Assembly: GCA_964593865.1 (NCBI GenBank)
Contig: CAZQKE010000001.1
Location: forward strand, 1-38,836
From: CAZQKE01 sp964593865
GTDB taxonomy: Bacteria > Chloroflexota > Anaerolineae > JAAYZQ01
Length of the DNA: 38,836 nucleotides
Direction: 5' to 3'
How positions within the stretch are numbered: the first letter of the stretch is position 1; each line of letters starts with the position of its first letter. Below are positions 1 to 7,617 of this stretch, one piece after another. The position numbers and the translations under genes are program-made. The notes below the pieces were generated by a model, which was given only the letters and a program-made list of their open reading frames with translations, had not been told where the DNA came from and searched no databases.

Positions 1-1667
1 TCCGGCCCGACGGCCACGGTCCATACCCGGTTGTCGGCCAGGCCGTCGGCTTGGGTAAAGGTCTGCCACTTCCCTGTGGCCGGATCGTAGCGGCTTGCCC
101 CGCCGTAGGTGCCGAACCACAGGTCCCCCTCCGGCCCGGCAATAACGGCTCGCACGTCGTCGTTGGCCAGGCCGTCGGCCTGGGTGAAGGTCTGCCAGTG
201 ACCTGTAGCCAGGTCATAACGGCTCGCACCGTCGGCAGTGCCGAACCACAGGTTTCCTTCCGGTCCGGTAGATATGGCCCATATCTGGTCGCCGGCCAGG
301 CCGTCGGCCTGGGTAAAGGTCCGCCAGTTGGTGCGGAGCTCCCAGGCGGAATCTGCACCGGAGGGGGGCAGGGCACCGGTCATCCCGCCCACGGGGGAGG
401 CGGCCCCGGCGGATTGCGGCGTCGCCGCTGCTCCCGGCGGCGACGGTGTGGCGACGCCCGGCGGCTGTGCGACCGTCCCTTTCTCCTGGCTGCTTTCCAG
501 GGCCAACCACACCGCCACGACGATCAGCATGACCGTCGCTGCAATGGCCGCCACCAGCACCCAGATCCAGCGGCGCAGCGACGGGCGGTCGGGTGTTGGC
601 CGGGCGGGGCGCGGCTCGCTGCGCCGCCCGGCGACCGGCGCGGCGGAGGTGGGTCTGGAGGGAGACCTTCCCTTGCCCGGCGGTGGGGTGGATACATCCC
701 GTCGCCCGGCGACCGGCGCAGCGGGGGTGGGTTGGGGAGATGGTTTCGCCTTGCTCGGCGGCGGGGTGGGTACATCCCGCCGCCGGAAGCCGGAGGCCGG
801 TGGCCTGCTGTCCGGCCTTTTTCCCATGAGCTGCGTCGGGGTTTGGGGAGGCGGCGGAGGTGGCGCCTGGCCGTGCAGAATGGCTCGAAAGTCGGCCACC
901 GTCTGGGGGCGGTCGGTGGGGCGGGGCCGTAGGGCGGCTTCTACGGCGGCCTCTATCGCCGGGCTGACATCGGGCCGCAGGTCGTGGATGGGAGGCAGGG
1001 CTGCCGCCTGGATGGCCCGTTGCACACTATCGGGCGGCGTGCGCCCGGTCAACAGGGCGTACAGGGTTGCCCCCAGAGCATAGATGTCGCTGCGGGCGTC
1101 GGTTCCCCCCTGGCCGTACTGCTCCGGGGGGCTAAAGCCGGGCGTCACGCCCAACGCCCCTATCGTCGTCTTGGCCTGGGCGTCCCCCACTTTGGCGATG
1201 CCAAAATCCACCAAAAAGACCTCGCCTTCCGGCGTGATCTTGATATTGTCCGGTTTGATGTCGCGGTGGATGATGGGCGGCTCTTGGCGGTGCAGGTAGG
1301 CCAGCGCATCGCACACCTGCTCGATCCAGGCGACGGCCCGCTTTTCATCCAGGGGGCCGACCTGCCGGATCATCTCCCCCAGGTCTTTTCCTTCGATATA
1401 GTCCATGACCAGGTATTGGGCGCCGTTGGGGGCAATAAAGTGATCGCTGACGCGGGGCAGATTGGGGTGGCGCAAGCGGGCCATCATCTTGGCTTCGCGC
1501 TCGAACTGGCGGGCCGATTGGGGCGTTGCCAGAGCGTTCTCTTTGATGGCTACGGGGCGGTCCAGCCGCTGGTCCCAGGCGCGGTAGACGGCTCCCATAC
1601 CGCCGCTGCCCAACAGGGCCTCGATGCGATAGCGGCCTTCTAATATTGTCCCGATGGTGAGGGGCAT
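1..1667 (-). CDS. Membrane Ser/Thr protein kinase with C-terminal beta-propeller sensor (partial, C-terminus off the left edge)
   Basis: Predicted Hanks-type Ser/Thr kinase: it should phosphorylate proteins in the cytoplasm and sense something outside. At least 555 codons are present. Visible parts: Gly-rich loop GSGGMG (about 20-25), Lys42 in AIKE, HRDIKPDN (134-141), DFG (154-156), SPPEQ, kinase domain to about residue 265; then a Pro/Arg-rich linker with three imperfect repeats (RRDVPTPPP, RRDVSTPPP and a decayed VAGRRSEP unit); one transmembrane helix (about 363-387, around bases 505-580); then at least three propeller repeats of the type WQTFTQADGLA...GPEGDLWFGT...ASRYD, as in two-component-regulator propellers. 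The start ATG at 1667 has GGAG about 8 nt upstream and sits behind a consensus promoter. The propeller is cut by the window edge, so blade number is unknown. The kinase call is secure; the ligand is unknown. Confidence 0.93.
   Translation of the reverse strand, partial: MPLTIGTILEGRYRIEALLGSGGMGAVYRAWDQRLDRPVAIKENALATPQSARQFEREAKMMARLRHPNLPRVSDHFIAPNGAQYLVMDYIEGKDLGEMIRQVGPLDEKRAVAWIEQVCDALAYLHRQEPPIIHRDIKPDNIKITPEGEVFLVDFGIAKVGDAQAKTTIGALGVTPGFSPPEQYGQGGTDARSDIYALGATLYALLTGRTPPDSVQRAIQAAALPPIHDLRPDVSPAIEAAVEAALRPRPTDRPQTVADFRAILHGQAPPPPPPQTPTQLMGKRPDSRPPASGFRRRDVPTPPPSKAKPSPQPTPAAPVAGRRDVSTPPPGKGRSPSRPTSAAPVAGRRSEPRPARPTPDRPSLRRWIWVLVAAIAATVMLIVVAVWLALESSQEKGTVAQPPGVATPSPPGAAATPQSAGAASPVGGMTGALPPSGADSAWELRTNWRTFTQADGLAGDQIWAISTGPEGNLWFGTADGASRYDLATGHWQTFTQADGLANDDVRAVIAGPEGDLWFGTYGGASRYDPATGKWQTFTQADGLADNRVWTVAVGP
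593..790 (-). repeat. Intragenic direct repeats coding for the kinase Pro/Arg linker
   Basis: Three imperfect units of about 60 bp share blocks such as TACATCCCG(T/C)CGCC and CCCGGCGACCGGCGC. In the kinase frame they encode a repeated Val-Ala-Gly-Arg-Arg-Asp-Val-x-Thr-Pro-Pro-Pro linker between the catalytic domain and the membrane helix. The unit nearest the membrane has diverged. They probably expand and contract by slippage. Confidence 0.7.
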
Positions 1668-1717
1668 AATCCATCTCCGTTACGTGCGGGGCAACCCTGC
1701 CCTTGTAATGCGCTTTT

Positions 1718-1746
1718 ATTATACGTCTGACGGGAAAGATTGTCAA
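1718..1746 (-). promoter_or_regulatory. Consensus sigma70 promoter for the kinase gene
   Basis: Read on the minus strand it is TTGACA (1746-1741), a 17-bp spacer and TATAAT (1723-1718), a perfect match to the bacterial housekeeping consensus. Transcription would start near 1710, giving a leader of about 45 nt. That leader contains a small hairpin, GGGCA-loop-TGCCC (1689-1702). Confidence 0.85.
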
Positions 1747-1800
1747 CTGTTTCCCGAGAAGGCCGAGGCAGGGGGCCGTCCACAGACGGGGCGCGGATGG

Positions 1801-1866
1801 GCGAATGCGCTCGGCCCGGTGGCGCAAGTTTCCGATGTGCGCAGAGGAAGCTGCGGTTGAAACCGT
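1801..1866 (-). repeat. Inverted degenerate copy of the hairpin repeat family
   Basis: Its reverse complement aligns with the second half of the units at 3054-3558: GGTT(T)CAACCGC, then a C/T-rich stretch ending CTCTGCGC, then GGAAACTTGCGCCACCGGGC followed by GCGCATTCG. It lies in opposite orientation to the array and keeps the GCGGTTGAAACCGC palindrome. Confidence 0.75.
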
Positions 1867-1924
1867 CCCCGGCGCGAGCCGCCGGGGATTTTCATCCTTG
1901 ATGGTGAGCCGCGGATCGGTCCGC

Positions 1925-1953
1925 TTCCTCGAAAATAGCGGTTGAAACCGCCC
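1925..1953 (-). repeat. Short inverted fragment of the same repeat family
   Basis: On the minus strand it reads GGCGGTTTCAACCGCTATTT followed by TCGAGG, close to the GGCGGTTCCAACCGCGATTT core of the array units. Only the palindromic core is preserved. Confidence 0.55.
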
Positions 1954-2056
1954 CTGGCGGGCCGTTGGCCCCAGGCCCGCAGGGAGCGACTTGAGTCGCC
2001 GATCATCATTCATGCCCTTTTCCGCATCCCAAAAGTCCGAGACCGCTGCCCCCGAT

Positions 2057-2085
2057 TTGCACACCCCCGCAGCCGGTGGTATAAT
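2057..2085 (+). promoter_or_regulatory. Promoter of the DUF692-like gene
   Basis: TTGCAC (2057-2062), a 17-bp spacer and TATAAT (2080-2085). The -10 is perfect and the spacing ideal. It lies about 55 bp upstream of the chosen TTG start. Confidence 0.75.
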
Positions 2086-2140
2086 CTCGCCACCGTCCGT
2101 TCGCAAGGAGCGACGGAACTCAATTGGGAGGCATTCCCCT

Positions 2141-3043
2141 TTGGAATTTGCCGTCAACTATTCTGCCGCCGCCGCCGATCTGCTCCGGGCGGGCCGGATC
2201 GCCGTGGACCGTTTCAAGTGCCCGGCCTGGCCCGATCTGATCGCCCAGGTGCAGAAGCGGTTTCCCCTCTATGTCCACCTGCCGCTGCGGGTGGGGGCCG
2301 GTTGGGGTGGGGCCATCAACACCGAGACGCGCCGCCCCGCCGATTGGCAGCAGCTGGAATCGCTCCTGCGGCGGACCGAAACGCGGCAGGTCAACGTCCA
2401 TCTCGCGCCCTTTTGCGACGAATTCCCCGACATCCCCGCCACAAGCGACGATCCGGCCCATGCCGCGCGGCTGTTCGAGCACGCCCTGCGCGATGTGCAG
2501 GCGTTGGTCGCCCGCTTTGGGCCGGAGCGGGTCATCGTCGAAAACGCCGACGACGGCAAGGGCGTCATCCCCTACCTGGCCCTGCACCCGGACCTGATCC
2601 GGCGCGTGGTGGAGGAGGCCGGTTGCTGCTTCCTGCTGGACCTGGCCCATGCCCGCCTGGCCGCTCACCTTCTGGGCATGGACGCCCGGAGCTACATCGC
2701 CCAACTGCCCCTGGCCCGCACCACCGAGGTACACCTGGCCGGGATTCAACCCTTTGCCGGTCGCTGGCTGACTTTGCTGCGCCAACCGGGCCTCGGCCGG
2801 GAGGACCTGGGCTGGTTCGCCGACCTGGAACCGGGCCAACTGCTGGACCATTTGCCGCTGGACGACGGCGATTGGGAATTCTACACCTGGGCGTTGGGGG
2901 AGATCCGGCGCGGCGCGTGGGGCCATCCCTGGGTGGTGACGCTGGAATATGGCGGCGTGGGCCGCCTGTGGGAGCTGCTCACCGACAAAGAGACGTTGGC
3001 GGAGCAGGTTCCCCGCTTGTACGATCTGGTCAAAGGAGGATGA
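2141..3043 (+). CDS. DUF692-like (MNIO-type) predicted multinuclear iron enzyme
   Basis: Predicted 300-aa TIM-barrel protein of the DUF692 type, a family that includes multinuclear non-heme iron oxidative enzymes modifying peptides. Motifs visible: YVHLPLR (His46), NVHLAPF (His87), VIVENADDGKG (Glu134-Asn135), FLLDLAHARLAAH (Asp167, His170), TEVHLAGIQP (His198), and Glu269 near the C-terminus; the order fits the metal-ligand pattern of the family. I chose the TTG at 2141 because GGGAGG ends 9 nt upstream and the promoter is correctly placed; an in-frame ATG further upstream would start before the promoter. No peptide precursor or partner protein is recognisable next to it, so the substrate is unknown. 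A plain xylose-isomerase-like barrel is the main alternative. Confidence 0.65.
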   Translation: MEFAVNYSAAAADLLRAGRIAVDRFKCPAWPDLIAQVQKRFPLYVHLPLRVGAGWGGAINTETRRPADWQQLESLLRRTETRQVNVHLAPFCDEFPDIPATSDDPAHAARLFEHALRDVQALVARFGPERVIVENADDGKGVIPYLALHPDLIRRVVEEAGCCFLLDLAHARLAAHLLGMDARSYIAQLPLARTTEVHLAGIQPFAGRWLTLLRQPGLGREDLGWFADLEPGQLLDHLPLDDGDWEFYTWALGEIRRGAWGHPWVVTLEYGGVGRLWELLTDKETLAEQVPRLYDLVKGG

Positions 3044-3053
3044 TGTGCCCGGC

Positions 3054-3241
3054 TTTGAACCGCAAAGGCGCAAAGGGCGCAAAGGAAAGGAGAAAAAGTA
3101 AGAAAACCTTCGCGCTCTTGGCGTCTTGGCGGTTCCAACCGCGATTTTCTTTGCGCAAGTTGGAAACTTGCGTCACCGGGCCGGGCGCATTCGTGTATTC
3201 GCGCCCGCTTCGTGGACGGCTTGCTTTGGCGGTTCCGGGGA
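3054..3241 (+). repeat. Hairpin repeat unit 1 of tandem array
   Basis: 188-bp unit. GAACCGC (3057-3063) pairs with GCGGTTC (3129-3135), closing an imperfect stem of AAAGGCGCAAAGG-type sequence against CTCTTGGCGTCTTGGCGG. Next come the palindrome GCGGTTCCAACCGC (3129-3142) and a perfect 8-bp stem CGCAAGTT/AACTTGCG with GGA loop (3154-3172), then an ATTCG-rich tail. Confidence 0.9.
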
Positions 3242-3435
3242 TTTGAACCGCAAAGGCGCAAAGGGCGCAAAGGGAAGGAGAAAAAGCAAGAAGACCTTCG
3301 CGCTCTTGGCGTCTTGGCGGTTCCAACCGCGATTTTCTCTGCAAGTTGGAAACCTGCGCCACCGGGCCGGGCGTATTCGTGCATTCGTGTATTCGCGTCC
3401 GCTTCGTGGACGGCCCGCTTTGGCGGTTCCGGGGG
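3242..3435 (+). repeat. Hairpin repeat unit 2 of tandem array
   Basis: 194-bp direct repeat of unit 1 with a few substitutions and small indels: the second stem is shortened to CTGCAAGTTGGAAACCTGCG, and the tail gains an extra GCATTCGT. Same orientation as unit 1 and directly abutting it. Confidence 0.9.
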
Positions 3436-3558
3436 TTTGAACCGCGAAGGCGCAAAGGCCGCAAAGGAAAGGAAAAAAGAAAACCTTCGCGCTCTTGGCG
3501 TCTTGGCGGTTCCAACCGCGATTTTCTCTGCGCGAGTTGGAAACTTGCGCTACCGGAG
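3436..3558 (+). repeat. Truncated hairpin repeat unit 3
   Basis: Starts like units 1 and 2 (TTTGAACCGCGAAGGCGC) and runs through the GCGGTTCCAACCGC palindrome and the GTTGGAAACTTGCGC stem. It stops before the ATTCG tail and joins directly to the leader of the thiamine-diphosphate enzyme gene. Together the three units fill the 544-bp gap 3044-3587, in which I see no gene. Confidence 0.88.
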
Positions 3559-3587
3559 GATGCAATCTTGTTTTGAGGAGGATACCC

Positions 3588-5300
3588 ATGACCGAAATGA
3601 CCGGCGGCGAACTTTTGCTCAAATGCCTGCAACAGGAAGGAATCACGACCCTTTTCGGCATCTTGGACGGCAGTTTCAATCCCTTTTTGGCGAAGCTGGA
3701 CGAGTACGGGATGCGTTTTGTCAACCCCCGCCATGAAGCGGCGGCGGCCCACATGGCCGAAGCCTACGCCCGCATCCGGGGCGAACCGGCGGTCGTCATC
3801 GGCGGCATCGGGCCGGGGGCGGCCAACCTGGTCTCCGGCGTCGTCACCGCCTACGCCGAAGGCAGCCCCCTCATCGTCCTGAGCGGCCAACGGCGGCGCA
3901 ACATCATCTACCCCGACCGGGGCGGCTCTTTCCAGAACGTGCCTCTGCTGGACCTCTACCGTCCTGTAACCAAGTGGAGCGCGGGCGTCCGCGATTGGCG
4001 ACGCTTGCCGGAGCTGATCCGCCGCGCCTTCCGCGAGGCCCTCAGCGGGCGGCCCGGCCCCGTCTACCTTGAAATCCCGGAGGATGTGATGCGCGGCACG
4101 GGCGACCCGGCGGCGGTGGACCTGTGGCCGCCGGAGCAGTACCGGCCCGGTCGCCTGGGCGTGGGCGACCCACGGGCCATCGCCCAGGCCGCCGAAATGC
4201 TGGTGGCGGCGGAACGCCCCTTGCTCCACGCCGGAACCGGCGTTTCCTGGGCCGGGGCCTGGGACGAATTCCTGGCCCTGGCCGACCACCTGGCCGCCGC
4301 CCTGACCACCAGCTTGGGTGCGCGGGGCGTCGTGCCGGAGGACCACCCCCGCTACTTCCATCCCTTGAACCGGGACGCCCTGGAAGCGGCCCGCAGCGAA
4401 GCCGACGTGGTGCTGGTCGTCGGCGGGCGGCTGGGGGAACTGGACAACTGGGGCCGTGCCCCGTCATGGGGCGATCCACCGGCCCAAAAGGTCATTCAGG
4501 TAGACGTGGACCCCACGGCCATCGGCTTGAACCGCCCCGTGGACCTGGGCATCGTCGGCGATGGGCGAGCCGTGCTGGCCGCGCTGCTGGCGGAGGTCCG
4601 GGAGCGCACCGACCCCAAGGACGAGCACGAAGGCTGGCAGAAATACCGGGCGATGACCCAAGAGTGGCGGGAGCAGATGCAGGTCTCCCTCAACGTCTCG
4701 GAGGAGGGCCGGATCAATCCCGGTCGGATGGTCCAGGTCGTGCGCGAATTCTTTCCCCGCGAGGCGATTACCTGCATGGACGGGGGCAACACCAGCTTGT
4801 GGACCGCCAGCTTCAACCCCATCCTGGCCCCACGCAGTTACCTCTACACCGCCAAATTCGGCCACCTGGGGACCGGCCTGCCCTATGCCATCGGGGCCAA
4901 GCTGGCCGCCCCGGAGCGGCCCGTCTACCTTATTTCCGGCGATGGGGCCATCGGCTTTAACATCCAGGAGATGGAAACGGCGCGGCGCTACGGGACGGAC
5001 ATCATCGTCGTCGTCTCCTGCGACCGGGGGTGGGGCATGGAGCGGTCATCGCAGCTTTTTGCGCAGATTGACGATCTGGTGGAGTGTGATTTCTATTCCG
5101 AGACCCGCTACGATCTGGTGGCCGAGGCTTTTGGTTGCCACGGCGAGCTGGTGGAGGAGTTGGACCAACTCCGCCCGGCCCTGGAACGGGCCGCCGCTGC
5201 GGGCAAACCGGCCCTCATCCAGGTCATGGTGGACCCCATGGACAACCTGGCCCCGCCGGGGCTGCTAACCTTCAGCTCAATGGTCTACCGGGCGGAATAA
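3588..5300 (+). CDS. Thiamine-diphosphate-dependent enzyme, acetolactate-synthase-like
   Basis: 570-aa enzyme with the three-domain build of the acetolactate synthase/benzoylformate decarboxylase superfamily: N-terminal PYR domain with the catalytic-type Glu50 in NPRHEAAAAHMAEAYAR, central domain with PGPVYLEIPEDV, and C-terminal PP domain starting at GDG (451-453). The usual second cofactor motif NN is Cys478-Asp479 (VVVSCDRGWG), so the Mg-binding Asn would be Asp. The substrate cannot be told: no regulatory small subunit or acyl-CoA partner lies nearby. The start is ATG 3588, with GAGGAGG ending about 7 nt before. It converges with the aminotransferase gene, whose stop lies 15 bp away. Confidence 0.85.
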   Translation: MTEMTGGELLLKCLQQEGITTLFGILDGSFNPFLAKLDEYGMRFVNPRHEAAAAHMAEAYARIRGEPAVVIGGIGPGAANLVSGVVTAYAEGSPLIVLSGQRRRNIIYPDRGGSFQNVPLLDLYRPVTKWSAGVRDWRRLPELIRRAFREALSGRPGPVYLEIPEDVMRGTGDPAAVDLWPPEQYRPGRLGVGDPRAIAQAAEMLVAAERPLLHAGTGVSWAGAWDEFLALADHLAAALTTSLGARGVVPEDHPRYFHPLNRDALEAARSEADVVLVVGGRLGELDNWGRAPSWGDPPAQKVIQVDVDPTAIGLNRPVDLGIVGDGRAVLAALLAEVRERTDPKDEHEGWQKYRAMTQEWREQMQVSLNVSEEGRINPGRMVQVVREFFPREAITCMDGGNTSLWTASFNPILAPRSYLYTAKFGHLGTGLPYAIGAKLAAPERPVYLISGDGAIGFNIQEMETARRYGTDIIVVVSCDRGWGMERSSQLFAQIDDLVECDFYSETRYDLVAEAFGCHGELVEELDQLRPALERAAAAGKPALIQVMVDPMDNLAPPGLLTFSSMVYRAE

Positions 5301-5304
5301 GGAG

Positions 5305-5332
5305 GACGCCAGGCCTCATAGGGCCTGGCGTC
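5305..5332. terminator. Bidirectional terminator-like hairpin between convergent genes
   Basis: GACGCCAGGCC (5305-5315) and GGCCTGGCGTC (5322-5332) form a perfect 11-bp stem with a 6-nt loop, 4 bp after the stop of the plus-strand gene. No T-run follows on either side, so it may act as an mRNA end-stabiliser rather than an intrinsic terminator. The loop holds the TGA stop of the opposing aminotransferase. Confidence 0.6.
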
Positions 5333-6581
5333 GCCGGTGATCCTGCAATCGGGCGATCATCCGATCCAGCGTCTCCAGTACCTGGGCTACCTCTTCCTCT
5401 TGGATGATGAGTGGTGGGAGGAGTTGGTTTACCGATTTATCGTTGTTGGCGTAAACGGTCAACAGCCCAAGCTCAAATCCGGTGCGGGTCATCAAGGGGC
5501 CGAGCGATTCATCGGCCCACTTGAGGCCCATCATCAGCCCCCGCTGCCGCACTTCTACCAACAAGCGGGGGTATTTTTGTTGAAGCCGGGTCAGTCCATC
5601 GCGGAATAGGGCGGCCATGCGCCGTACATGGTCCAGGAACCCCGGTTCTTCCAGGATGTTCAGCACTTCCAGGGCGACGTGGCATCCGATCTCCGCTCCG
5701 CCGTAGGTTGAGATGTGGATAAAGGGGTTTTCGTGGAGGAAGGGGTTGAGATGCTCGCGGTAGACGGTGGCCGAGAGGGGGTAGATGCCGCCTGACAGCC
5801 CTTTGGCCGTGACCAGGATGTCGGGGGTGACGCCGTAGGTGTCGATGCCCCACACCGCACCGCAGCGACCCAGGCCGGTCTGTACCTCGTCAATGATCAT
5901 CACTGCACCGTAGCGGTCGCACAGGGAGCGGACTCCGGCAAAGTAGCCTTCTGGGGGGATGAGGATGCCCGCCGTCGCCGGGATGGTTTCCAAGATGACC
6001 GCAGCCGTGCGGAAGTCCATTGCTGCCTCCAGGGCGGCCAGGTCGCCAAAAGGGACCTGTAGGAACCCTTCCGGCAGCGGCTCAAAGGGCCAGCGGTACC
6101 GGTCGTCGCCTGCGGCCAGGGCAAAGCCGGTGTGACCGTGATACCCGCCCACCGCCGAGATGACCGTCGCCCGCCGGGTGTGGGCGCGGGCCAACTTGAT
6201 GGCCATGTCTATTGCCTCGCCGCCGCCTACACCAAAAACTACCCGGTTGAGATCGCCGGGGCAGAGGGCGGTCAGGCGTTCGGCCAGCAAGGCTCGGTGC
6301 TCGCTGAGGAGGTGATGATTGCCGATGTCCAACTCCTCCAACGCCCGTTGCAAGGCGGCGACGATGCGCGGATGACGGTGGCCCAAGTTGAACACGCCGC
6401 CGTTGCAGTGACAGTCCAGGAGCCGTTTGCCGTCAATGTCCCACAGGTACACGCCCTCCCGTCGCCCGGTGACGAAGTCAATCCCTGCTTGGGCAAAGAA
6501 TTCGGCCTTGCCGCTGGAAACGTGACGGGCAAAACGCGCAATGATGGTATCTTTTGGGTCCTGACCGATAAGCGACATCAT
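5316..6581 (-). CDS. Class III pyridoxal-phosphate aminotransferase
   Basis: 421-aa fold-type I aminotransferase of the acetylornithine/ornithine/GABA group (class III). Key features: FGVGGGEAIDMAIKLAR (phosphate-binding turn), GGYHGHTGFA (146-154), IIDEVQTGLGR with Asp231 contacting the pyridine ring, and the Schiff-base Lys260 in ILVTAKGLSGG. Length is typical. The start ATG 6581 has GGAGGAGG just upstream; a second ATG follows immediately. It probably shares a transcript with the kinase-like gene ending 64 bp upstream, since the gap shows no clear promoter. The amino donor and acceptor cannot be read from the sequence. Confidence 0.9.
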   Translation of the reverse strand: MMSLIGQDPKDTIIARFARHVSSGKAEFFAQAGIDFVTGRREGVYLWDIDGKRLLDCHCNGGVFNLGHRHPRIVAALQRALEELDIGNHHLLSEHRALLAERLTALCPGDLNRVVFGVGGGEAIDMAIKLARAHTRRATVISAVGGYHGHTGFALAAGDDRYRWPFEPLPEGFLQVPFGDLAALEAAMDFRTAAVILETIPATAGILIPPEGYFAGVRSLCDRYGAVMIIDEVQTGLGRCGAVWGIDTYGVTPDILVTAKGLSGGIYPLSATVYREHLNPFLHENPFIHISTYGGAEIGCHVALEVLNILEEPGFLDHVRRMAALFRDGLTRLQQKYPRLLVEVRQRGLMMGLKWADESLGPLMTRTGFELGLLTVYANNDKSVNQLLPPLIIQEEEVAQVLETLDRMIARLQDHRRRQAL

Positions 6582-6645
6582 GTCCTCCTCCCCAAGGGCA
6601 GATTTTCATTCCCCGATGATGAGGCGGAACCGCGCCAACCCCGTC

Positions 6646-7617
6646 CTAACGTTTGATGTTGCGGGGTAGGATGTAAGGGTACTCGCGGCGCAAGAGCCGC
6701 ACCTGCAGAAACCGGTCCAGCCGTCGCATTGACAGGTACAGCCTCCAGATTAGGGCATCTTCCCGATAATAAGCACGCACTTCTTGTTCGTCAAGGGGCG
6801 CAATGTCCAGGTCCGCTGCTTCGTTTCGGAAAAAGTCGTTGACAACGTCAATGACGAGGGGGATGAGTTCAACCTGCTGTTCTTTGTAAAAGTTGGCGAC
6901 CAGGTCCACGGCGACCAGATGGGGGTCGTAGTAGCGATCCACCACCTCCTGGAGGAACAGCAGCCGCAAGACCCAGACGAGGAAAGAGGGGGCACTGCGC
7001 AAAAAGAGTTCCACGTCCAGCTGCTCTTGGCCGTTCCGACGGAAGAGGGGGGTGCTGGTGTCCAGATACCGGAGGTGGTTCTTCTCCAGGCTAGGGGCAG
7101 CCGGATCAAACCCTTCAATGGCCCAGTTGGAGATCTGACCGTCGACGGCTGCCCGGAGTTCTTTTTGCCCTCTGTTGAAGGCCCAAACCTTATGCATCTC
7201 CCGCAAGATCCGTTGGACCAATGTTGCTGCCTCTGCCGGTGATAGGTAATCCAGTGCCCGGTTGCCGATGGATTCCGCTGCCAGTCGGCGTTGGATGATG
7301 TAGAACACCGGTTTGCCGGAACGCCCCTGGACGACGGCCCGGCTGCCGGGGGGAAGATGCAGGCCGATGGGACCGCTCAGCAAGGAGAGGTACTCGTCAT
7401 AAACGGCTTGGTAGCGGCGCACCTCCGTTTCGTTTTCAAACAGGGGCAACCGTTTGAAAGCCAAACCTTCCATGCCTTCGGCCTGGATTCCGAACACGGT
7501 GCTGATCTCACCGTAGCCCAGGACGCGGGCCGGGATCGCGCTGCGTTCGGGGTGCTGGGGGTCCAGGCCGTGCTCAAATTCCTGCAACAGATTGAGATTG
7601 ATCGGAGCCGGTTCCAT
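6646..7617 (-). CDS. Uncharacterised protein with kinase-like catalytic signature (possibly DUF6206)
   Basis: 323-aa soluble protein that I can place only tentatively (it resembles DUF6206 proteins). Seen in order: a loop GYGEISTVF (34-42), Lys55 in LAFKRLPLF, an Arg/Glu-rich helix, a hinge-like VFYIIQRRL, then VDGQISNWAI with Asp159-x4-Asn164, and RYLDTSTPL with Asp186. This matches the order of a protein-kinase/aminoglycoside-kinase fold (G-loop, VAIK Lys, D-x4-N, metal Asp), though His/Arg before the catalytic Asp is missing. The C-terminal half is helical with many Tyr/Arg. The start ATG 7617 lies about 75 nt behind a good promoter; its ribosome site is weak. Likely co-transcribed with the aminotransferase downstream. 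Confidence 0.75.
   Translation of the reverse strand: MEPAPINLNLLQEFEHGLDPQHPERSAIPARVLGYGEISTVFGIQAEGMEGLAFKRLPLFENETEVRRYQAVYDEYLSLLSGPIGLHLPPGSRAVVQGRSGKPVFYIIQRRLAAESIGNRALDYLSPAEAATLVQRILREMHKVWAFNRGQKELRAAVDGQISNWAIEGFDPAAPSLEKNHLRYLDTSTPLFRRNGQEQLDVELFLRSAPSFLVWVLRLLFLQEVVDRYYDPHLVAVDLVANFYKEQQVELIPLVIDVVNDFFRNEAADLDIAPLDEQEVRAYYREDALIWRLYLSMRRLDRFLQVRLLRREYPYILPRNIKR

Larger units (their letters stand above)
1668..2056. other. Intergenic region between divergent kinase and DUF692-like genes
   Basis: No convincing gene. It holds the kinase promoter, a GC hairpin CCCCGGC/GCCGGGG (1867-1887) followed by ATTTTC, two inverted decayed copies of the repeat family arrayed at 3054-3558 (at 1801-1866 and 1925-1953), and a palindrome GCGACTTGAGTCGC (1986-1999). 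Open frames here lack ribosome sites and follow the repeats. Confidence 0.7.

Noticed and set aside
1345..2157. Minus-strand frame of 270 codons over the kinase start
   Set aside because: It runs in another frame across the kinase N-terminus, the consensus promoter and repeat remnants; the kinase frame has all the motifs.
3054..3558. CRISPR array
   Set aside because: Units are about 190 bp, with no short repeat/spacer alternation and no cas genes.
3030..4361. Long minus-strand frame crossing the repeat array and the TPP gene
   Set aside because: It is in the shadow of the TPP enzyme and its repetitive part (RRQEREGF-like) comes only from the DNA repeats; no ribosome site and no protein-like conservation.
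3588..5300. Acetolactate synthase large subunit (ilvB)
   Set aside because: No ilvN or other branched-chain genes nearby and the cofactor motif is altered, so the specific name is not supported.
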